Part shown: positions 41,301 to 47,200 of the stretch, piece by piece | How positions within the stretch are numbered: position 1 is the first letter of the stretch | Layout: each line of letters starts with the position of its first letter | Assembly (NCBI GenBank): GCA_029783825.1 | Contig: JAREIK010003431.1 | Location: 820,994 to 884,993, forward strand | Direction: 5' to 3' | DNA length: 64,000 nucleotides | From: Sapria himalayana | Taxonomy: Eukaryota > Streptophyta > Magnoliopsida > Malpighiales > Rafflesiaceae | Translations under genes and position numbers: made by a program | The notes under the pieces: model-generated | Seen by the model: the letters and a program-made list of their open reading frames with translations, nothing else | The model's database searches: none | What the model was told of the DNA's origin: nothing

Positions 41301-42281
41301 TCCAGGCTTGAGACCTGACATCATGGGATGGGTAAGATTGTTGAAAACAAAATTTGAAAAAAATAGTAACCAACCATCTCAAAAAGCTTAACTAAAAGCA
41401 GTTTTACAACACATAGAATAAAACTAAACACGATGAAAATCTCAAAGGAGGTTATACATGTTTTTAGAAACAGGAAAAAATCGATACATGTGAGATGGGA
41501 AATTTTGATGGAAAATTAAGGATATGTAACAAAAAAAATGGTCTTCCACAATAGTTTCGTATGAACTTAAAACTTTGAATATTTGTTTTAATAGCTTGAT
41601 ATGCCAAATGACAGAAAAAAAAATATTCTAACTCACAGAAGATGAGCTTCAAAGTGTCATGACATAGAAATTGAAACTTACAGGAATAGGAACCATTTCA
41701 TTCAGCCAGTTTCTTACTTCATCAATAGTGTACTCATTTGATATATCCAGCCAATATGATGAATCCTCCAGTTGGTAGGAGCTCTCTTGAATGCTGGAAT
41801 ATGAACTAGAACCACACATATCATCAAGTTCATCCTGAACAACATCCTGTCCTAAACATACATGGATGAGTTAAAAACATGAAATATGGAACACATCCCA
41901 GGCAAACAAATTAAGTAGTTGATAATGTTCTTGAGTCTAATATCTACCAGAGATACTGCTTCCACAGGAATGAACAAACCAATCTTGTTGCAAATTAGGA
42001 ACTTCTGATTGATCCTCATCAAATGAAGATTCATGTATTTCTGCAACTGCAAGCTGTGACAGATCTTCTTGAAGGGTGTAGGCAATCATTTCATCATTTT
42101 CAACATTGCTGGGCTCTGTATCATAGTGTTCTTCCTCGAAATGCTGCCCACAATAAGCCTCCACATCATTTTGTGTAGCAGCTTCACAAAAAATGCAATG
42201 AGGGTATGGGTCACTCTCAAACAATTGGAGGCCCCACCGAACAACATCTGGATCTTGCTCATGCATAATCATTTGCAACAT
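6498..42281 (-). CDS. OTU-domain cysteine protease (putative deubiquitinase), 7 visible exons, C-terminus off the left edge
   Basis: Span of a split gene; the seven exons are listed separately. OTU proteases cleave ubiquitin chains or precursors in the cytosol or nucleus (family knowledge). The spliced reading gives 277 codons with no stop. The N-terminus (EQDPDVVRWGLQLFESDP) is typical of plant OTU proteins. An acidic linker and the conserved block HVPRMNGEIPSVDEATLDHQ follow. The signature EGDGNCQFRALSDQFYR comes next, whose Cys is the presumed nucleophile, and then SGEWGDHVTLQAAAD. The final part with the catalytic His (usually in a HYNSI-like motif) is absent and must lie left of position 1. 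All splice phases agree and each internal junction joins conserved residues. The first ATG (42281) is taken; 42272 or 42266 is equally possible because the family often begins with Met-Ile-x-His-Glu-Gln-Asp. Introns 2 and 4 are 20.4 and 14.2 kb, filled with transposons. The gene looks functional, because the exons are intact in strongly decayed surroundings. Confidence 0.93.
6622..6695 (-). CDS. OTU protease gene, coding exon 6
   Basis: 74 bp between AATCAG| and GCCAA|GTATTTC. It encodes LKSYPETYAGYVTMAYGDYM then EKMA and two bases of the next Lys codon. The 128-bp upstream intron and 75-bp downstream intron are normal short plant introns, in contrast to the giant ones. Confidence 0.95.
6824..6898 (-). 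CDS. OTU protease gene, coding exon 5
   Basis: 75 bp, 25 codons, phase 0 at both ends, bounded by TTATCTAG| and CAG|GTTCAG. It encodes FRALSDQFYRTSEHHEFVRQ then QTVNQ. This follows directly on DGNCQ of exon 4; the joined block GDGNCQFRALSDQ is the most diagnostic segment of plant OTU proteases. Confidence 0.96.
7397..7450 (+). repeat. 28-bp tandem duplication
   Basis: Two adjacent copies of CTTTGTACTATCATTTTGTT plus eight more bases, nearly identical, so recent. Confidence 0.9.
7455..8690. other. AT-rich intron 4 sequence
   Basis: Contains two short ORFs (8004-8318, 8293-8475) without family resemblance. The part 8290-8520 is less AT-rich and may be gag-like retroelement debris on the minus strand; not assignable. 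Confidence 0.5.
8695..8935 (+). repeat. Possible decayed tRNA-derived SINE-like repeat with (TA)n tail
   Basis: AGTGGTAGAGAAGG (8723-8736) resembles a Pol III A box and GGGTTTGAGTACTACCC (about 8759-8775) resembles a B box at tRNA-like spacing. A GC-balanced body is followed by (TA)n and (CA)n at 8876-8922. No cloverleaf folds well, so it is not a tRNA gene. Confidence 0.35.
8940..10480. other. AT-rich intron 4 sequence with microsatellites
   Basis: Nothing gene-like. A (CA)n/(TA)n block lies at about 9310-9355; the rest is A/T-rich with homopolymer runs. Confidence 0.6.
10500..10654 (+). repeat. End of copia 5' LTR
   Basis: Carries GGAGCACCCAACTTATGGGC and a TATA-like TATATAAGGGC (10568-10578). 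It ends in CA just before a primer-binding site. Related cores occur at 14895-14935, 20745-20810, 22200-22300 and, reversed, 50855-50925. The upstream LTR boundary is not clear. Confidence 0.6.
10655..10667 (+). promoter_or_regulatory. Primer-binding site of a copia element
   Basis: TGGTATCAACGCC directly after the LTR end resembles the plant copia primer-binding site TGGTATCAGAGC, complementary to initiator tRNA-Met. Confidence 0.65.
11290..11342 (+). repeat. (AC)n(AT)n microsatellite
   Basis: Dinucleotide run ACACAC then ATATAT inside the copia leader region; accounts for the Cys/Val-rich ORF on the opposite strand. Confidence 0.9.
14860..15000 (+). repeat. Probable 3' LTR of the copia element
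   Basis: ATTGGAGCAGCACATAAATT and GTGATCCCATCAAT align with the LTR core at 10530-10560. It follows the decayed RNase H C-terminus and a purine-rich stretch (TTGAGTTGAGGTTTGGGTTGG, 14579-14599) that could be the polypurine tract. Confidence 0.45.
15001..15279. other. AT-rich spacer between copia LTR and dispersed repeat
   Basis: No domain or repeat recognised. Confidence 0.5.
15280..15540 (+). repeat. Dispersed repeat R1, copy a
   Basis: Shares GATAAGTCTCAAACTTGAG, the CATCACATTAAGGC block and the TTCTTATGAAATTCA end with copies at 19880-20160 and 23740-23945, all on the plus strand and strongly diverged. Class unknown. Confidence 0.55.
15541..15950 (+). mobile_element. hAT transposase relic H (catalytic-core fragment)
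   Basis: Aligns with 35345-35720 of the 3.6 kb hAT copy: ATATTTGGA...CAC near the first catalytic Asp region, TTTCATCCTTATGATTCTATCAT, then a reading with KFDN-NN and EIFHV resembling TFDNASNNG and EIFHVRCMCH. Very decayed, no ORF; ends are lost. Confidence 0.6.
15965..16250 (+). mobile_element. Possible hAT terminus relic
   Basis: Starts CAGAGGTGTTTGAATGGGCC, close to the family terminus, followed by GC-richer sequence with AACCCATGGCATGG and GGCACAACAC words. The opposite end and target duplication were not found. Confidence 0.35.
16256..16600. repeat. ATACGG/ACACG-rich fragment and (TAAAA)n tracts
   Basis: A short segment with ATACGGACAG, GGGATATGGGAACACG and TAGGACACTG words resembles dispersed plant repeats of unknown class. 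It is followed by AAAATAAAATAAAAT pentanucleotide tracts up to about 16600. Confidence 0.5.
16688..16720. repeat. 12-bp stem hairpin
   Basis: AACTATAGTCCA (16688-16699) and its exact reverse complement TGGACTATAGTT (16709-16720), loop 9. A third copy of the arm lies at about 16613-16625. AT-rich surroundings. Confidence 0.85.
16740..17960 (-). mobile_element. L1-type LINE relic (endonuclease and RT debris)
   Basis: Minus-strand translation around 17800-17764 gives ETKWKGDESRELNG. This corresponds to the LQETKW-G-(K/R)A(K/R)E-like motif of AP endonucleases of plant LINEs. It is followed by INNIEIIVNENLKNKIIEIK and RINNRLI, matching the GVGIIVD-L-D-V-VKR-GDRI segment. Downstream (towards 16740) a degraded RT region with (I)RRFQISV-like remains is inferred. 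The 113-residue ORF on the plus strand at 17637-17978 is the complementary shadow. Many stops, inactive. Confidence 0.6.
18196..18272 (+). repeat. (TA)n/(CA)n microsatellite
   Basis: Mixed TATATG, TATATA and CACACA units; source of a Tyr/Ile/Val-rich spurious ORF. Confidence 0.9.
18600..19306 (-). other. 3' UTR-like, less AT-rich segment
   Basis: Balanced composition with no ORF, directly downstream on the minus strand of the stop codon at 19307-19309. Its composition contrasts with the introns around it, as a captured 3' UTR or recently inserted gene fragment would. Confidence 0.4.
19307..19489 (-). pseudogene. Broken terminal exon of an unidentified gene
   Basis: On the minus strand a good acceptor (ATATTTATACAG|) precedes a protein-like reading: first GEAGDQSLKVGETSSSAPGA then QIWNE in one frame. 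A one-base shift at about 19400 leads to ALEQAEDAADGYYKSANGAS then DGFMQLLE and a TAG stop. The C-terminal part looks like a genuine acidic/helical protein end. No family recognised. It lies inside OTU intron 4 on the same strand; spliced after OTU exon 4 in phase 0 it would add about 30 residues before a stop. Best explanation: a gene fragment moved here by a transposon; alternative: a terminal exon used by a truncated OTU transcript. Confidence 0.5.
19880..20160 (+). repeat. Dispersed repeat R1, copy b
   Basis: Shares CTTATAAGTCTCAAACATAAG, the CATCGCATCAAGGC block and AAAGTTCTTATGAAATTCAAG with copies a and c. Confidence 0.55.
20285..20540. repeat. GC-richer segment with imperfect internal repeats
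   Basis: TAGCAATGCAA (twice), GTGGCACAGGCA (twice), GCATGGAGTAG/GCATGGAGTGG (several). An 81-codon ORF on the minus strand is Ser/Leu/Pro-rich and without family resemblance; probably transposon-derived. Confidence 0.4.
20657..20670 (+). repeat. Poly(C) tract, 14 bases
   Basis: Uninterrupted C14, unusual in this AT-rich intron; could also be a sequencing or assembly length artefact. Confidence 0.95.
20740..20900 (+). repeat. Copia LTR core fragment
   Basis: GGAAGCACCCAGCTCGTGAA, CTATCCCAATGAATTT and a TATATAAAGG box match the LTR core at 10530-10580. Confidence 0.5.
21097..21151 (-). CDS. OTU protease gene, coding exon 4 with the DGNC active-site motif
   Basis: 55 bp between TCTCAG| and CAG|GTTAGC. 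It encodes LQVYDLVEHKVEGDGNCQ, ending in phase 0. The Asp-Gly-Asn-Cys motif is the OTU signature, with Cys as nucleophile. The exon is separated by 14.2 kb from the continuation FRALSDQ. Confidence 0.95.
21235..21308 (-). CDS. OTU protease gene, coding exon 3
   Basis: 74 bp. The acceptor is TTCGACAG|CATGTTCC. It encodes HVPRMNGEIPSVDEATLDHQ then RLLE and two bases of an Arg codon. The donor reads AAAG|GCATTC: no GT is available nearby, so this is a GC-AG intron of 83 bp. Joining to exon 4 restores LLERLQVYDLVEHK in frame, as conserved in plant OTU proteins. Confidence 0.94.
21438..22194. other. AT-rich start of intron 2, acceptor side
   Basis: No gene or element recognised besides A/T-rich tracts. 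Confidence 0.5.
22195..22370 (+). repeat. Copia LTR end with primer-binding-like site
   Basis: GGATGCCCCAGTTCAATGAC and TATATAAGTGCATC match the LTR core; AGATATCAAAGTAAACC (22319-22335) follows, similar to TGGTATCAGAGC. Internal sequence after it is not recognisable. Confidence 0.45.
22371..23739. other. AT-rich intron 2 sequence
   Basis: Between 23200 and 23345 the phrase ATTAGTTTTTGTGGGG recurs three or four times at 45-60 bp spacing, a degenerate tandem repeat. No ORF or domain. Confidence 0.5.
23740..23945 (+). repeat. Dispersed repeat R1, copy c
   Basis: GATGAGTCTCAAGCCGAAGA, CTTATCATTACATCAAAAC and the preceding TTGATTGCCTAATACTC match copies a and b; it directly precedes a (GT)n run. 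Confidence 0.55.
23971..23994 (+). repeat. (GT)12 microsatellite
   Basis: Perfect dinucleotide run. Confidence 0.98.
24500..25430 (-). mobile_element. Copia RT/RNase H relic
   Basis: Minus-strand reading from about 25420 gives GCLRYFLDIEFKY, LSDLDVIVCAPAYSSLDP, VGKLYYLIVTRSYIIYIINI and then IFKIPSYVKKILGY. These match the copia LRYFLGIEVA, P-DTPMD, VGKLIYLT-TRPDI-YAV and RYLK motifs in order. The RNase H and C-terminal KxG part run to about 24670. Numerous stops. It directly adjoins a hAT relic on the same strand. Confidence 0.7.
25425..26480 (-). mobile_element. hAT transposase relic of a second, DUF659-type lineage
   Basis: Minus-strand reading from 26480 downwards: MNANLVEMRRVVEKAEQKVK, then RRNELIGSIKKIFNMSVHEI and VNSEIVMMFY, AYNVLRTTLL, NIDNLLKPIKKTWNEKK, FLKAIN, VVQVIIINIVTCKSAG, then KNLCVLTT and later GSKQLVISKERDIYK. 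These follow in order the DUF659 plant hAT proteins (E-ARMFY, YN-LRTTLL-KEK, VVQV-TDNA-NCK-AG, ALKNI, LKRG-QA-VIS). Stops and frameshifts are frequent. No BED finger or dimerisation domain seen, so both ends are missing. Confidence 0.75.
25489..25755 (-). repeat. 134/133-bp tandem duplication inside the DUF659-type hAT relic
   Basis: Units 25489-25622 and 25623-25755, above 90 percent identical by eye, sharing AACAATTGTATGAT and TCACTTAAAACCCAAGAGAT. It covers coding sequence (FIKNFIMDH-like segment) so that part of the transposase is doubled. Confidence 0.93.
26500..27250. other. AT-rich intron 2 sequence with one GC-richer patch
   Basis: 27060-27240 is more balanced (CCAATTACCCAATTATCC, CCACTCACCCACCCAATCAA) with repeated CCAAT words; the 62-codon ORF on the minus strand has no family resemblance. 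Confidence 0.45.
27255..29208 (+). mobile_element. Old hAT copy G, 5'-truncated
   Basis: Plus-strand match to copy B from about residue 235 of its transposase onwards: TTTTAAGATTTTTTGAAAT, TTTTGATAATACTTCTAATA (TFDNASNN), then an ORF at 27651-27938 with MLESSFDYQHVISNYIDNKN and TTCI. This parallels MLES-VGY-HVISDYVNSK in B. Later LSRYLDTDY-like (28215-28260) and SRFSIHD-like (28480-28515) remains. It ends in GC-richer sequence (29020-29208) with GGCCCGGCAC and a degenerate terminus CCCATTTGCGAGATTATA. N-terminal part and 5' terminus are absent. Confidence 0.72.
27651..27938 (+). pseudogene. hAT transposase fragment of copy G
   Basis: Longest open piece (95 codons) of copy G, colinear with the middle of the transposase in copies B and C (HVISNYID, SFIKFIKIF, YTHTTCI, KTKYLKY). 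Substituted at roughly half of the residues, so much older than B and C. Confidence 0.75.
29230..31035 (+). repeat. Large direct repeat, left copy (LTR-like)
   Basis: Colinear with 38640-40520 over about 1.8 kb (for example TCATGCATCA, AATTCACA-GATAATTTAAGAT, TAAATCTCACATAGGGTT versus TAAATCCCTTCTAGGTTT, CATCTCTTTTT-TTGTGC, ACAACTTTTTAG). Same orientation. The stretch 30200-30700 is built of degenerate 60-80 bp units around CACAACTTT and TTTTTCTCT. Best guess: LTRs of an old element whose internal region is 31.0-38.6 kb; alternative: tandem segmental duplication. Confidence 0.55.
29714..29868 (+). repeat. 85-bp local duplication
   Basis: CATAAATATCACTTCATTAA at 29714 and again at 29799, each followed by CAAAATATTAAAATTAAT. 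Confidence 0.85.
31036..33165. other. Region between direct repeat and hAT elements; possible LTR end and internal debris
   Basis: A TATA-like CTATATAAAATATAAG lies at 31111-31126 and ATGGTATCAAGTGC at 31293-31306 resembles a copia primer-binding site. Between 31346 and 31833 two minus-strand ORFs (83 and 89 codons, one with a helical Lys/Glu-rich part) show no recognised family. The ORF at 32560-32748 is likewise unassigned. Confidence 0.4.
33174..33631. mobile_element. Short non-autonomous hAT element A (458 bp)
   Basis: Begins TAGAGGTGTCAAACGG and ends GTTGACACCTCTA. Flanked by TATGTACG (33166-33173) and TATGTAAG (33632-33639), 7 of 8 identical. GC-rich ends with GGCCCGGCACG words like copy B. 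No transposase; mobilised in trans by a B-type transposase (inference). The 195-codon ORF over it starts outside the element and is not a gene. Confidence 0.88.
33640..33833. other. Short spacer between two hAT insertions
   Basis: Unassigned sequence that probably joined the region left of element A to that right of element B before insertion. Confidence 0.5.
33834..37471 (+). mobile_element. hAT transposon copy B with perfect 8-bp target duplications
   Basis: Element 33842-37463 (3622 bp) between TCTTCAAA (33834-33841) and TCTTCAAA (37464-37471). Termini TAGAGGTATCAACC and GTTTGACACCTCTA. Both ends are very GC-rich, dense in GGCCCGGC and GCACGGCAC words in both orientations. It carries one transposase gene on the plus strand with a pyrimidine-rich leader (34490-34530, 34660-34690). 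Perfect target duplications point to a recent insertion. It lies antisense inside OTU intron 2 and inside the pair of large direct repeats. Confidence 0.95.
34730..36845 (+). pseudogene. hAT transposase of copy B, broken by two nonsense codons and a 2-bp deletion
   Basis: Cut-and-paste DNA transposase acting on the element ends. The first open part (259 codons) has a BED zinc finger at residues about 46-92 (C69, C72, H86, H90: CKYC and HLKRH) and the first catalytic Asp in TSDIWT (D207). Stops TAA at 35507 and 35519 interrupt the frame where copy C has sense codons. It continues with TFDNA, RCMCHVINLIVQ and the DUF4413-like middle (35636-36502). A 2-bp deletion at about 36500, relative to copy C, shifts frame into the C-terminal hAT dimerisation domain (LPVSSVASESAFSVAVNVIS) and an acidic tail (36504-36845). 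Otherwise the gene is well preserved. Confidence 0.93.
37472..38639. other. AT-rich intron 2 sequence right of copy B
   Basis: Unassigned; small ORFs at 37493-37717 and 38449-38631 show no family. May be internal sequence of the element bounded by the large direct repeats. Confidence 0.45.
38640..40520 (+). repeat. Large direct repeat, right copy (LTR-like)
   Basis: Colinear with 29230-31035 in the same orientation, strongly diverged with many indels. The match stops near ATTAATTTTATTTGATATTTG at 40500-40521, whereas the left copy continues. Confidence 0.55.
40640..40830. repeat. GC-richer unclassified fragment
   Basis: GGTGGGACCCTTGGATGCC, a C-rich GGCCCCCCGCCCC stretch and GATCTCGCAACCTC. 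The last resembles the tail of tRNA-like or gene-derived dispersed repeats. No ORF, no terminal repeats. Confidence 0.3.
40831..41680. other. Donor-side part of OTU intron 2
   Basis: No element recognised. Composition is slightly less AT-rich than the rest of the intron, perhaps the remnant of the original intron. Confidence 0.45.
41682..41851 (-). CDS. OTU protease gene, coding exon 2
   Basis: 170 bp bounded by TTTAG| and |GTAAGT. It completes the Gly codon left by exon 1 and ends in phase 0 after NEMVPIP. It is acidic and Ser-rich (QDVVQDELDD, SSYSSIQESS, EYTIDEVRNWLNEM). The last residues, MVPIP, are normally followed directly by HVP, which is exactly how exon 3 begins 20.4 kb away. Confidence 0.93.
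41948..42281 (-). CDS. OTU protease gene, coding exon 1
   Basis: 334 bp from the ATG to the donor CTG|GTAGAT, giving 111 codons plus one base. It encodes EQDPDVVRWGLQLFESDPYP near the start and an acidic stretch with VENDEMIAYTLQEDLSQLAV, both recognisable in plant OTU proteins. The frame runs on into the intron for two codons before a stop, so the splice is needed. Upstream, a possible 3' splice site (CTGAAG) at about 42311 suggests that this exon begins with a short 5' UTR after a UTR intron. Confidence 0.92.
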
Positions 42282-42559
42282 GAGAAACTTTCCAAAATAA
42301 TATATTTTTTCTTCAGGTGAGCAAAATATATGCAGTTGACTAATTATGTGGATGAGACCATTTTATAGATTCCATCTGAATAAAAATTGAAATATATTAG
42401 CCTTCCTGGGCATGCTACAAAATGAACTTCATAAACAAGCATGTCAATGATGTTCAGATCAACAACACTTAGCTACCGCAATGAAAATTGGATTTAGTTG
42501 GGTCAACCTACCACAAGTTTAATTGAGTTGAAGATAAATTTAAGTAGCAAGTTGAACAA

Positions 42560-43140
42560 GGTAAAAGAACTCTAATACACACAAAAAGTTGCAAACTCAA
42601 TCAAATATTTAAAAAGTAACAAATTAAAAAACAAACTCTTCTAAGACAAGATAATATTCTTCCTGGAATATATCACCTTTAAATCAAAGAAATATCTAAA
42701 TCTCTCAAGGTTCATCTAAAATTATAATTAAAGATATTCATTGATTTGGTTAATATTCAATTCGTCATCTTTCGTAATCAAAATATCATTTATTAGTATA
42801 ATAAGTAAAATTATATTGTCATCAGAACTCATTCGAAAAAAATAAAAAAAAAAATTATAACATATATACATAGCTCAAAAAAATTAACTTCCTATGAAAA
42901 CCTCAAAAATCAAGTTTTCGATAATCACTTAATATCATACAATGATTTCTATAATCTAGAAATTACGTCTGATAGTAATACTTAAAATTCAGGTAATTAC
43001 TCCATATATCTCCTATTTCAAATTACCTTGAAGAAAAGTAGTCATCATGTATACCTAATAGATCCTCCATCAGTAAGATACTTTGATGTGAAATAAAAAT
43101 TTATATAAAAATTATTTTAACTATAAAATTGAAAGTATCC
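42560..43140 (-). mobile_element. Copia reverse-transcriptase relic
   Basis: Minus-strand reading gives SDDNIILLIILINDILITKD and DELNINQINEYL followed by RYFFDLKV and ending near a Lys/Glu segment. This matches copia L-VYVDDMLITGND, I--LK--L and LRYFLGIEV. The parallel relic at 4767-5240 is the same family. Copy C of the hAT family inserted at its edge. Confidence 0.65.
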
Positions 43141-43151
43141 TTATCCGTACT

Positions 43152-45895
43152 TACAGGTGTCAAACGGGCCGGCCTGGCACGGCCCGGCCCGTTTTAAAGC
43201 AGCACAATCGTGCTACCATGCCGTGTTGGGCACGGCACGGGTCCTGTACCGTGCCGTGCCTACGGGCCGTGCCGGGCCCACTCGGGCCCGGCCTAGCCAT
43301 ACAGGCCAGGGCACAGGCTGACCCAAGCAGGGCACGGGCGCACCGCACGGCACAGGCTGGCCCGGGCAAAATATTGATTTTTTTTAATATTTATATTATG
43401 TTAATTTTATTGTTTAAGTGTAGATTACTAATTATTAAATATAAATTTTTTTATAAATGTTAAAAATTAAAATTAAATAAAAAAACAAATTTTTGAAAAG
43501 TATTTTTTTTATCAAATTCAAATTAGTTTAGCTTTTATTATATTTATTAATTATATATTAAAGTTATTAATTCTTAAAATAGAATTTACATCGTAAAAAA
43601 AATAAAGCAATACATTATGTTAGTATAAATAAAAATTAAAAAAAATTAAATAAGATAAATGAAAAAATTACCAATCATACATTTGAAACCGATAGTCCGA
43701 ACAAAACAAATATAATTTAACACAACGTACAAACAAAACGTACAAATACAATGAATAAAAAAACATCGAAAAAAAACAGCAGATCATCATCAATAGTCGA
43801 ATGGCATATCATGAGAATCATCAGCCGCAACATCAAGATCAGTATCATATGGATCATCATCATCGGCGATCAACTCCTCCGCCATCGTAGTGGATGTGGA
43901 TGCGACTCCAGTGCCTGTCCCAGTCCCAGCTCCAGCACGATCATGGATGCTAAACCTCGAATCCTCCCAATCCTTCAAACATGCCAAGGCCTCAACCATA
44001 TCTGGACGTAATCTCGATCTCCTATCCGAAATCACGTTCACTGCAACAGAAAAAACAGACTCCGATGCTACGCTCGATACCGGAGGAGTCAGTAAATCCC
44101 GTGTCATCCTAGATAGCACGGGATAGGTGGACTCATATGATTTCCACCACTGTAATAAATCAAGATTCTTAGTATCAAAATGTGACAGGATTGAGCAGTA
44201 ATCGGTATCTAAGTACCAAGACAGCTCGCTGCTATATGATGGTTCACCCCTACGTTTCCCCCTCCCTAGCTGAATGGAATAATCGTCATCTCCGAACAAG
44301 GTATCAATGTCCGTAATCACAGTCTCACTACTACCACCACCATACCTAGTATCGTAGTATGTGAATAGGTTAGTTAACTTCTCGTGAATAAACCCTTCAG
44401 GTGGCTCTTCCAGGTTCATGCACGAGGAAATGAAAGTCAGGGTATTTTCTACCCCTTCCACCTTAACCCTAGGGTCCATGCATGCAGTGAGGTAATAAAG
44501 AGATAGAACTGTGGACCAGTACTTCAAGTACTTGGTCTCCATCTCTGCAACCATATGGCTAAGCGTCAGGTCAGCTCGATACTTCCTAAACATGCTACTA
44601 ATGTTGCATATGCACCGGAGTGCAATGCAAGTGGTGGGCGTATAAACCGACGAACATATGTTCTTCGTGTCATAAAATATCTTCAGGAATTTCATAAATG
44701 AAATTCCTGAAGCCCAGTCAGTGTCGTCAATAATAAGTTCGTCGCACTTACTATTGACGTAGTCAGATATCACGTGTTCGTATCCAACACATGATTCCAA
44801 CATCAGGTACGTGTAATTCCAACGATGTCTCACATCCGATTAGAATTTTTTCTTGTTAAGATTCGCAGACAAACATAGAGTACCAAACTATTGTAGTCTA
44901 CGAGGAGTGCGAATATACTTTAGTGCATTACGTATATTATCCAACGCGAGGAAACACACCTTCATACCCTCTTGAACAATCAGGTTAATCACATGACACA
45001 TGCATCTGACATGAAAGATCTCTTCTAATGATGCGTCTCTAATATTCCTAACAAACATATTGATCTCTACTCCATTATTATAAGCATTATCGAATGTGAC
45101 ACTAAAAATTTTATTTTGAATTTTATATTCCCTAAATATTTTCATCATACACTCAAAAATGACCGAGCCATCATGAGGATGAAGAATCTCAGTGAATCCT
45201 AAAATTTTTTTATTGATTGTTCAGTTAGAATCTACATAGTGACTCGTGAGACATGCATAAGAAGTATCATCGTGACATGTCCATATATCGGACGTCACGG
45301 ACACCACTCCACTATATGCCATAAATTCCTTAATAATTTTTTGTTTTTCTAACTTATATATCTTTAGTATGTCACTCCTAGATGTGGACCTAGGAATCCT
45401 ACGATAGGAATGCTGAAAATAAGTCTGCATGATGCGCACTACCCTCGGATCTTCCGAAAATCTGATCGGAAGACCCATCAATATGATGAGCCTGGTCATG
45501 CCGTCCCTACCCAACTCGCTGGAGTATACGAAGGGAGTAAACTTTGAGACTGAACTCGATCCAGTCTCAAAAAATGTAGTGCCAAGTTGGGTTTGCCTAG
45601 GATCTAAGGGTCCATATTTTTTGGTGCATAATTCGGCATGCCTCTAAAGGTGCCCAGTTCCACATGAACTCTTGCATGTTAAAAGTCTCATACAATATTT
45701 GCACTGTGTCATTTCTAGTTCATCACCCCTAACATTTTTTGTGTTATGATTTTAAAATGAGTCCAAACTACTGAAGCTCCTAATTTTTTGTTTTTTAGAA
45801 CTTTGGGTTGAGACGACTGAAGAAACCAAAGTTTCAGCAGCCACAGACAGTCTGTGTAACACTAACATTTTTATTTTTCAAATTTAAATATGTGT
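43152..45895 (-). mobile_element. hAT copy C, 5'-truncated
   Basis: The 3' terminus at low coordinates is TACAGGTGTCAAACGGGCC, followed by the GC-rich subterminal zone. The transposase reads leftwards on the minus strand and is highly similar to copy B. Similarity ends at about 45895, a few codons inside the start of the transposase; the 5' leader, 5' terminus and target duplication are missing (sequence beyond is unrelated). The 8 bp left of the terminus are TCCGTACT; no partner found. Confidence 0.9.
43790..45890 (-). pseudogene. hAT transposase of copy C, four nonsense codons
   Basis: Collinear and in one frame with copy B's protein over most of its length. Nonsense codons: TAG at 45646-45644 within HLKRH of the BED finger, TGA at 45223-45221 (Trp in B), TAG at 44890-44888 (Glu in B), TAA at 44842-44840 (Gln in B). 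The N-terminal 40 codons also contain indels. The last 347 codons are fully open, including the whole dimerisation domain (VSSVASESVFSVAVNVIS) and acidic tail. None of the four lesions is shared with B. Confidence 0.92.
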
Positions 45896-46077
45896 CAGAA
45901 CTAGTCTTCAAGATAAAAATTCAATTGTGGCCGACAACAGATCTTCCTGCATGTCGTGGCACTAGTTCCCAATTCTCACTAAAATTAATAATATCTATCT
46001 ATTTCAATATTATCTAACATCATCCTAAGTGAGATTATTCCTTAAAGAGTGAACTATATATCTTAATATTATCAAAA

Positions 46078-46078
<1 letters not shown>

Positions 46079-46109
<31 letters not shown>

Positions 46110-46125
46110 TATATATATATATATA
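46079..46125 (+). repeat. (AAT)n(AT)n microsatellite
   Basis: About nine AAT units then about ten AT units. Confidence 0.95.
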
Positions 46126-47200
46126 ACTATGAAACCAAGTATTGAGCATAACTTCTCTATCTCCTTCAGAGAGAGAATATCTGGCTCATCAATAGGGTCA
46201 TCTCCAAGTTGAGCGTGTTGTACAAGTCCTCTCCTCTGGCACAAACTCTAAATTCTAGGTTGTTAGGCTTACCAATTCCCGAGTCATCATAAATTTTAAC
46301 TGGAGTAGACTCGCGAGTTACTGTATCATCTAAACTCAAGAGAGGTTCTCTTCTTAGAAATCTCACTCTTTCTAGAATCAAGAAAATATGTATTTATTAA
46401 TACATATGATAACTACATAAAAATATTTTCATAATATAGACCAATAAATTCAAATATAATAGATGAATAACTTACTCGTAATGAAACTACAAAAACGTAA
46501 GTAAAAATAATGAATCCAAATATATCATTTGAATTCTTATTTTTACTAAGTTTACTAAAAAATAACTTCTAACCAAAGAAGATAGCATTAGGACTCACTA
46601 CAATTCTAATAATATCTAATAAAAAATGTTTATACTCTTTTTAAGTATTGAAGTATATAAAAAAACAAAACTCAAGGCCATGGTTAACAACTTGTCCCAT
46701 GCTGAGAAGAGATCATAGACATAACAATTACTATGAAAATTTCTAGAAGATAAGTTAAATAGTTTTTTTCCAGGATATAATATCTAAAAAAATATTCTCC
46801 AAAAAAATATACACTAAAAAAAATAAAAAAGAATATCTAATTGATATAATAGTTTATTATCAAAATAATATCTCCCCAAAATTATTTTGAAATATTTCTG
46901 TCAAATAAGAGTATCCGAGTTATTTAAACTAGATGTCTACTTATTCTTTCAACTATCTTATACTATTGAGGTATACTAACACAAAAAATCTAGTGAATAA
47001 TCTCATGCTTCATACAATATGTGTTAACTCTATTTGACATGAATTCTAACTTATTGTCAATTCTAATTTTTTTTATATTTTATCAAATTATTTTTTTATC
47101 AATTTATGAAATACAAAAAACTGATGTGTATGAAACGAAACTTTAAAATATTTTCCTAGCTAAGATATTGCACTCTAGGATAGACATACCTATAAATAAA
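46126..47200 (-). mobile_element. Copia relic, integrase region
   Basis: Minus-strand reading around 47075-47005 gives KIRIDNKLEFMSNRVNTYCM then KHEI, matching the copia integrase motif (LRTDNG-EF-N--F--YC-KHGI). Residues upstream (VSFHTHQFF, F-KL-KK) fit the segment before it. The ORF at 46166-46381 (RREPLLSLDDTVTRESTPVK) may be the linker between integrase and RT; not certain. Confidence 0.6.

Larger units (their letters stand above)
21309..41681 (-). other. Giant intron 2 of the OTU gene (20.4 kb)
   Basis: Bounded by a good donor (CCT|GTAAGT at 41681) and acceptor (CGACAG at 21309). It contains copia, two hAT lineages, a large direct repeat pair, and short hAT elements, mostly on both strands. 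No cellular gene was recognised inside it. Confidence 0.88.

Noticed and set aside
41937..42281. 114-codon ORF as a complete small protein
   Set aside because: It is OTU coding exon 1; the last codons before the stop are intronic after a good GT donor.
45900..46400. Missing 5' terminus of hAT copy C
   Set aside because: Searched for a TAGAGGTGTCA-like end and for the 8 bp TCCGTACT; neither is present, so truncation is reported instead.
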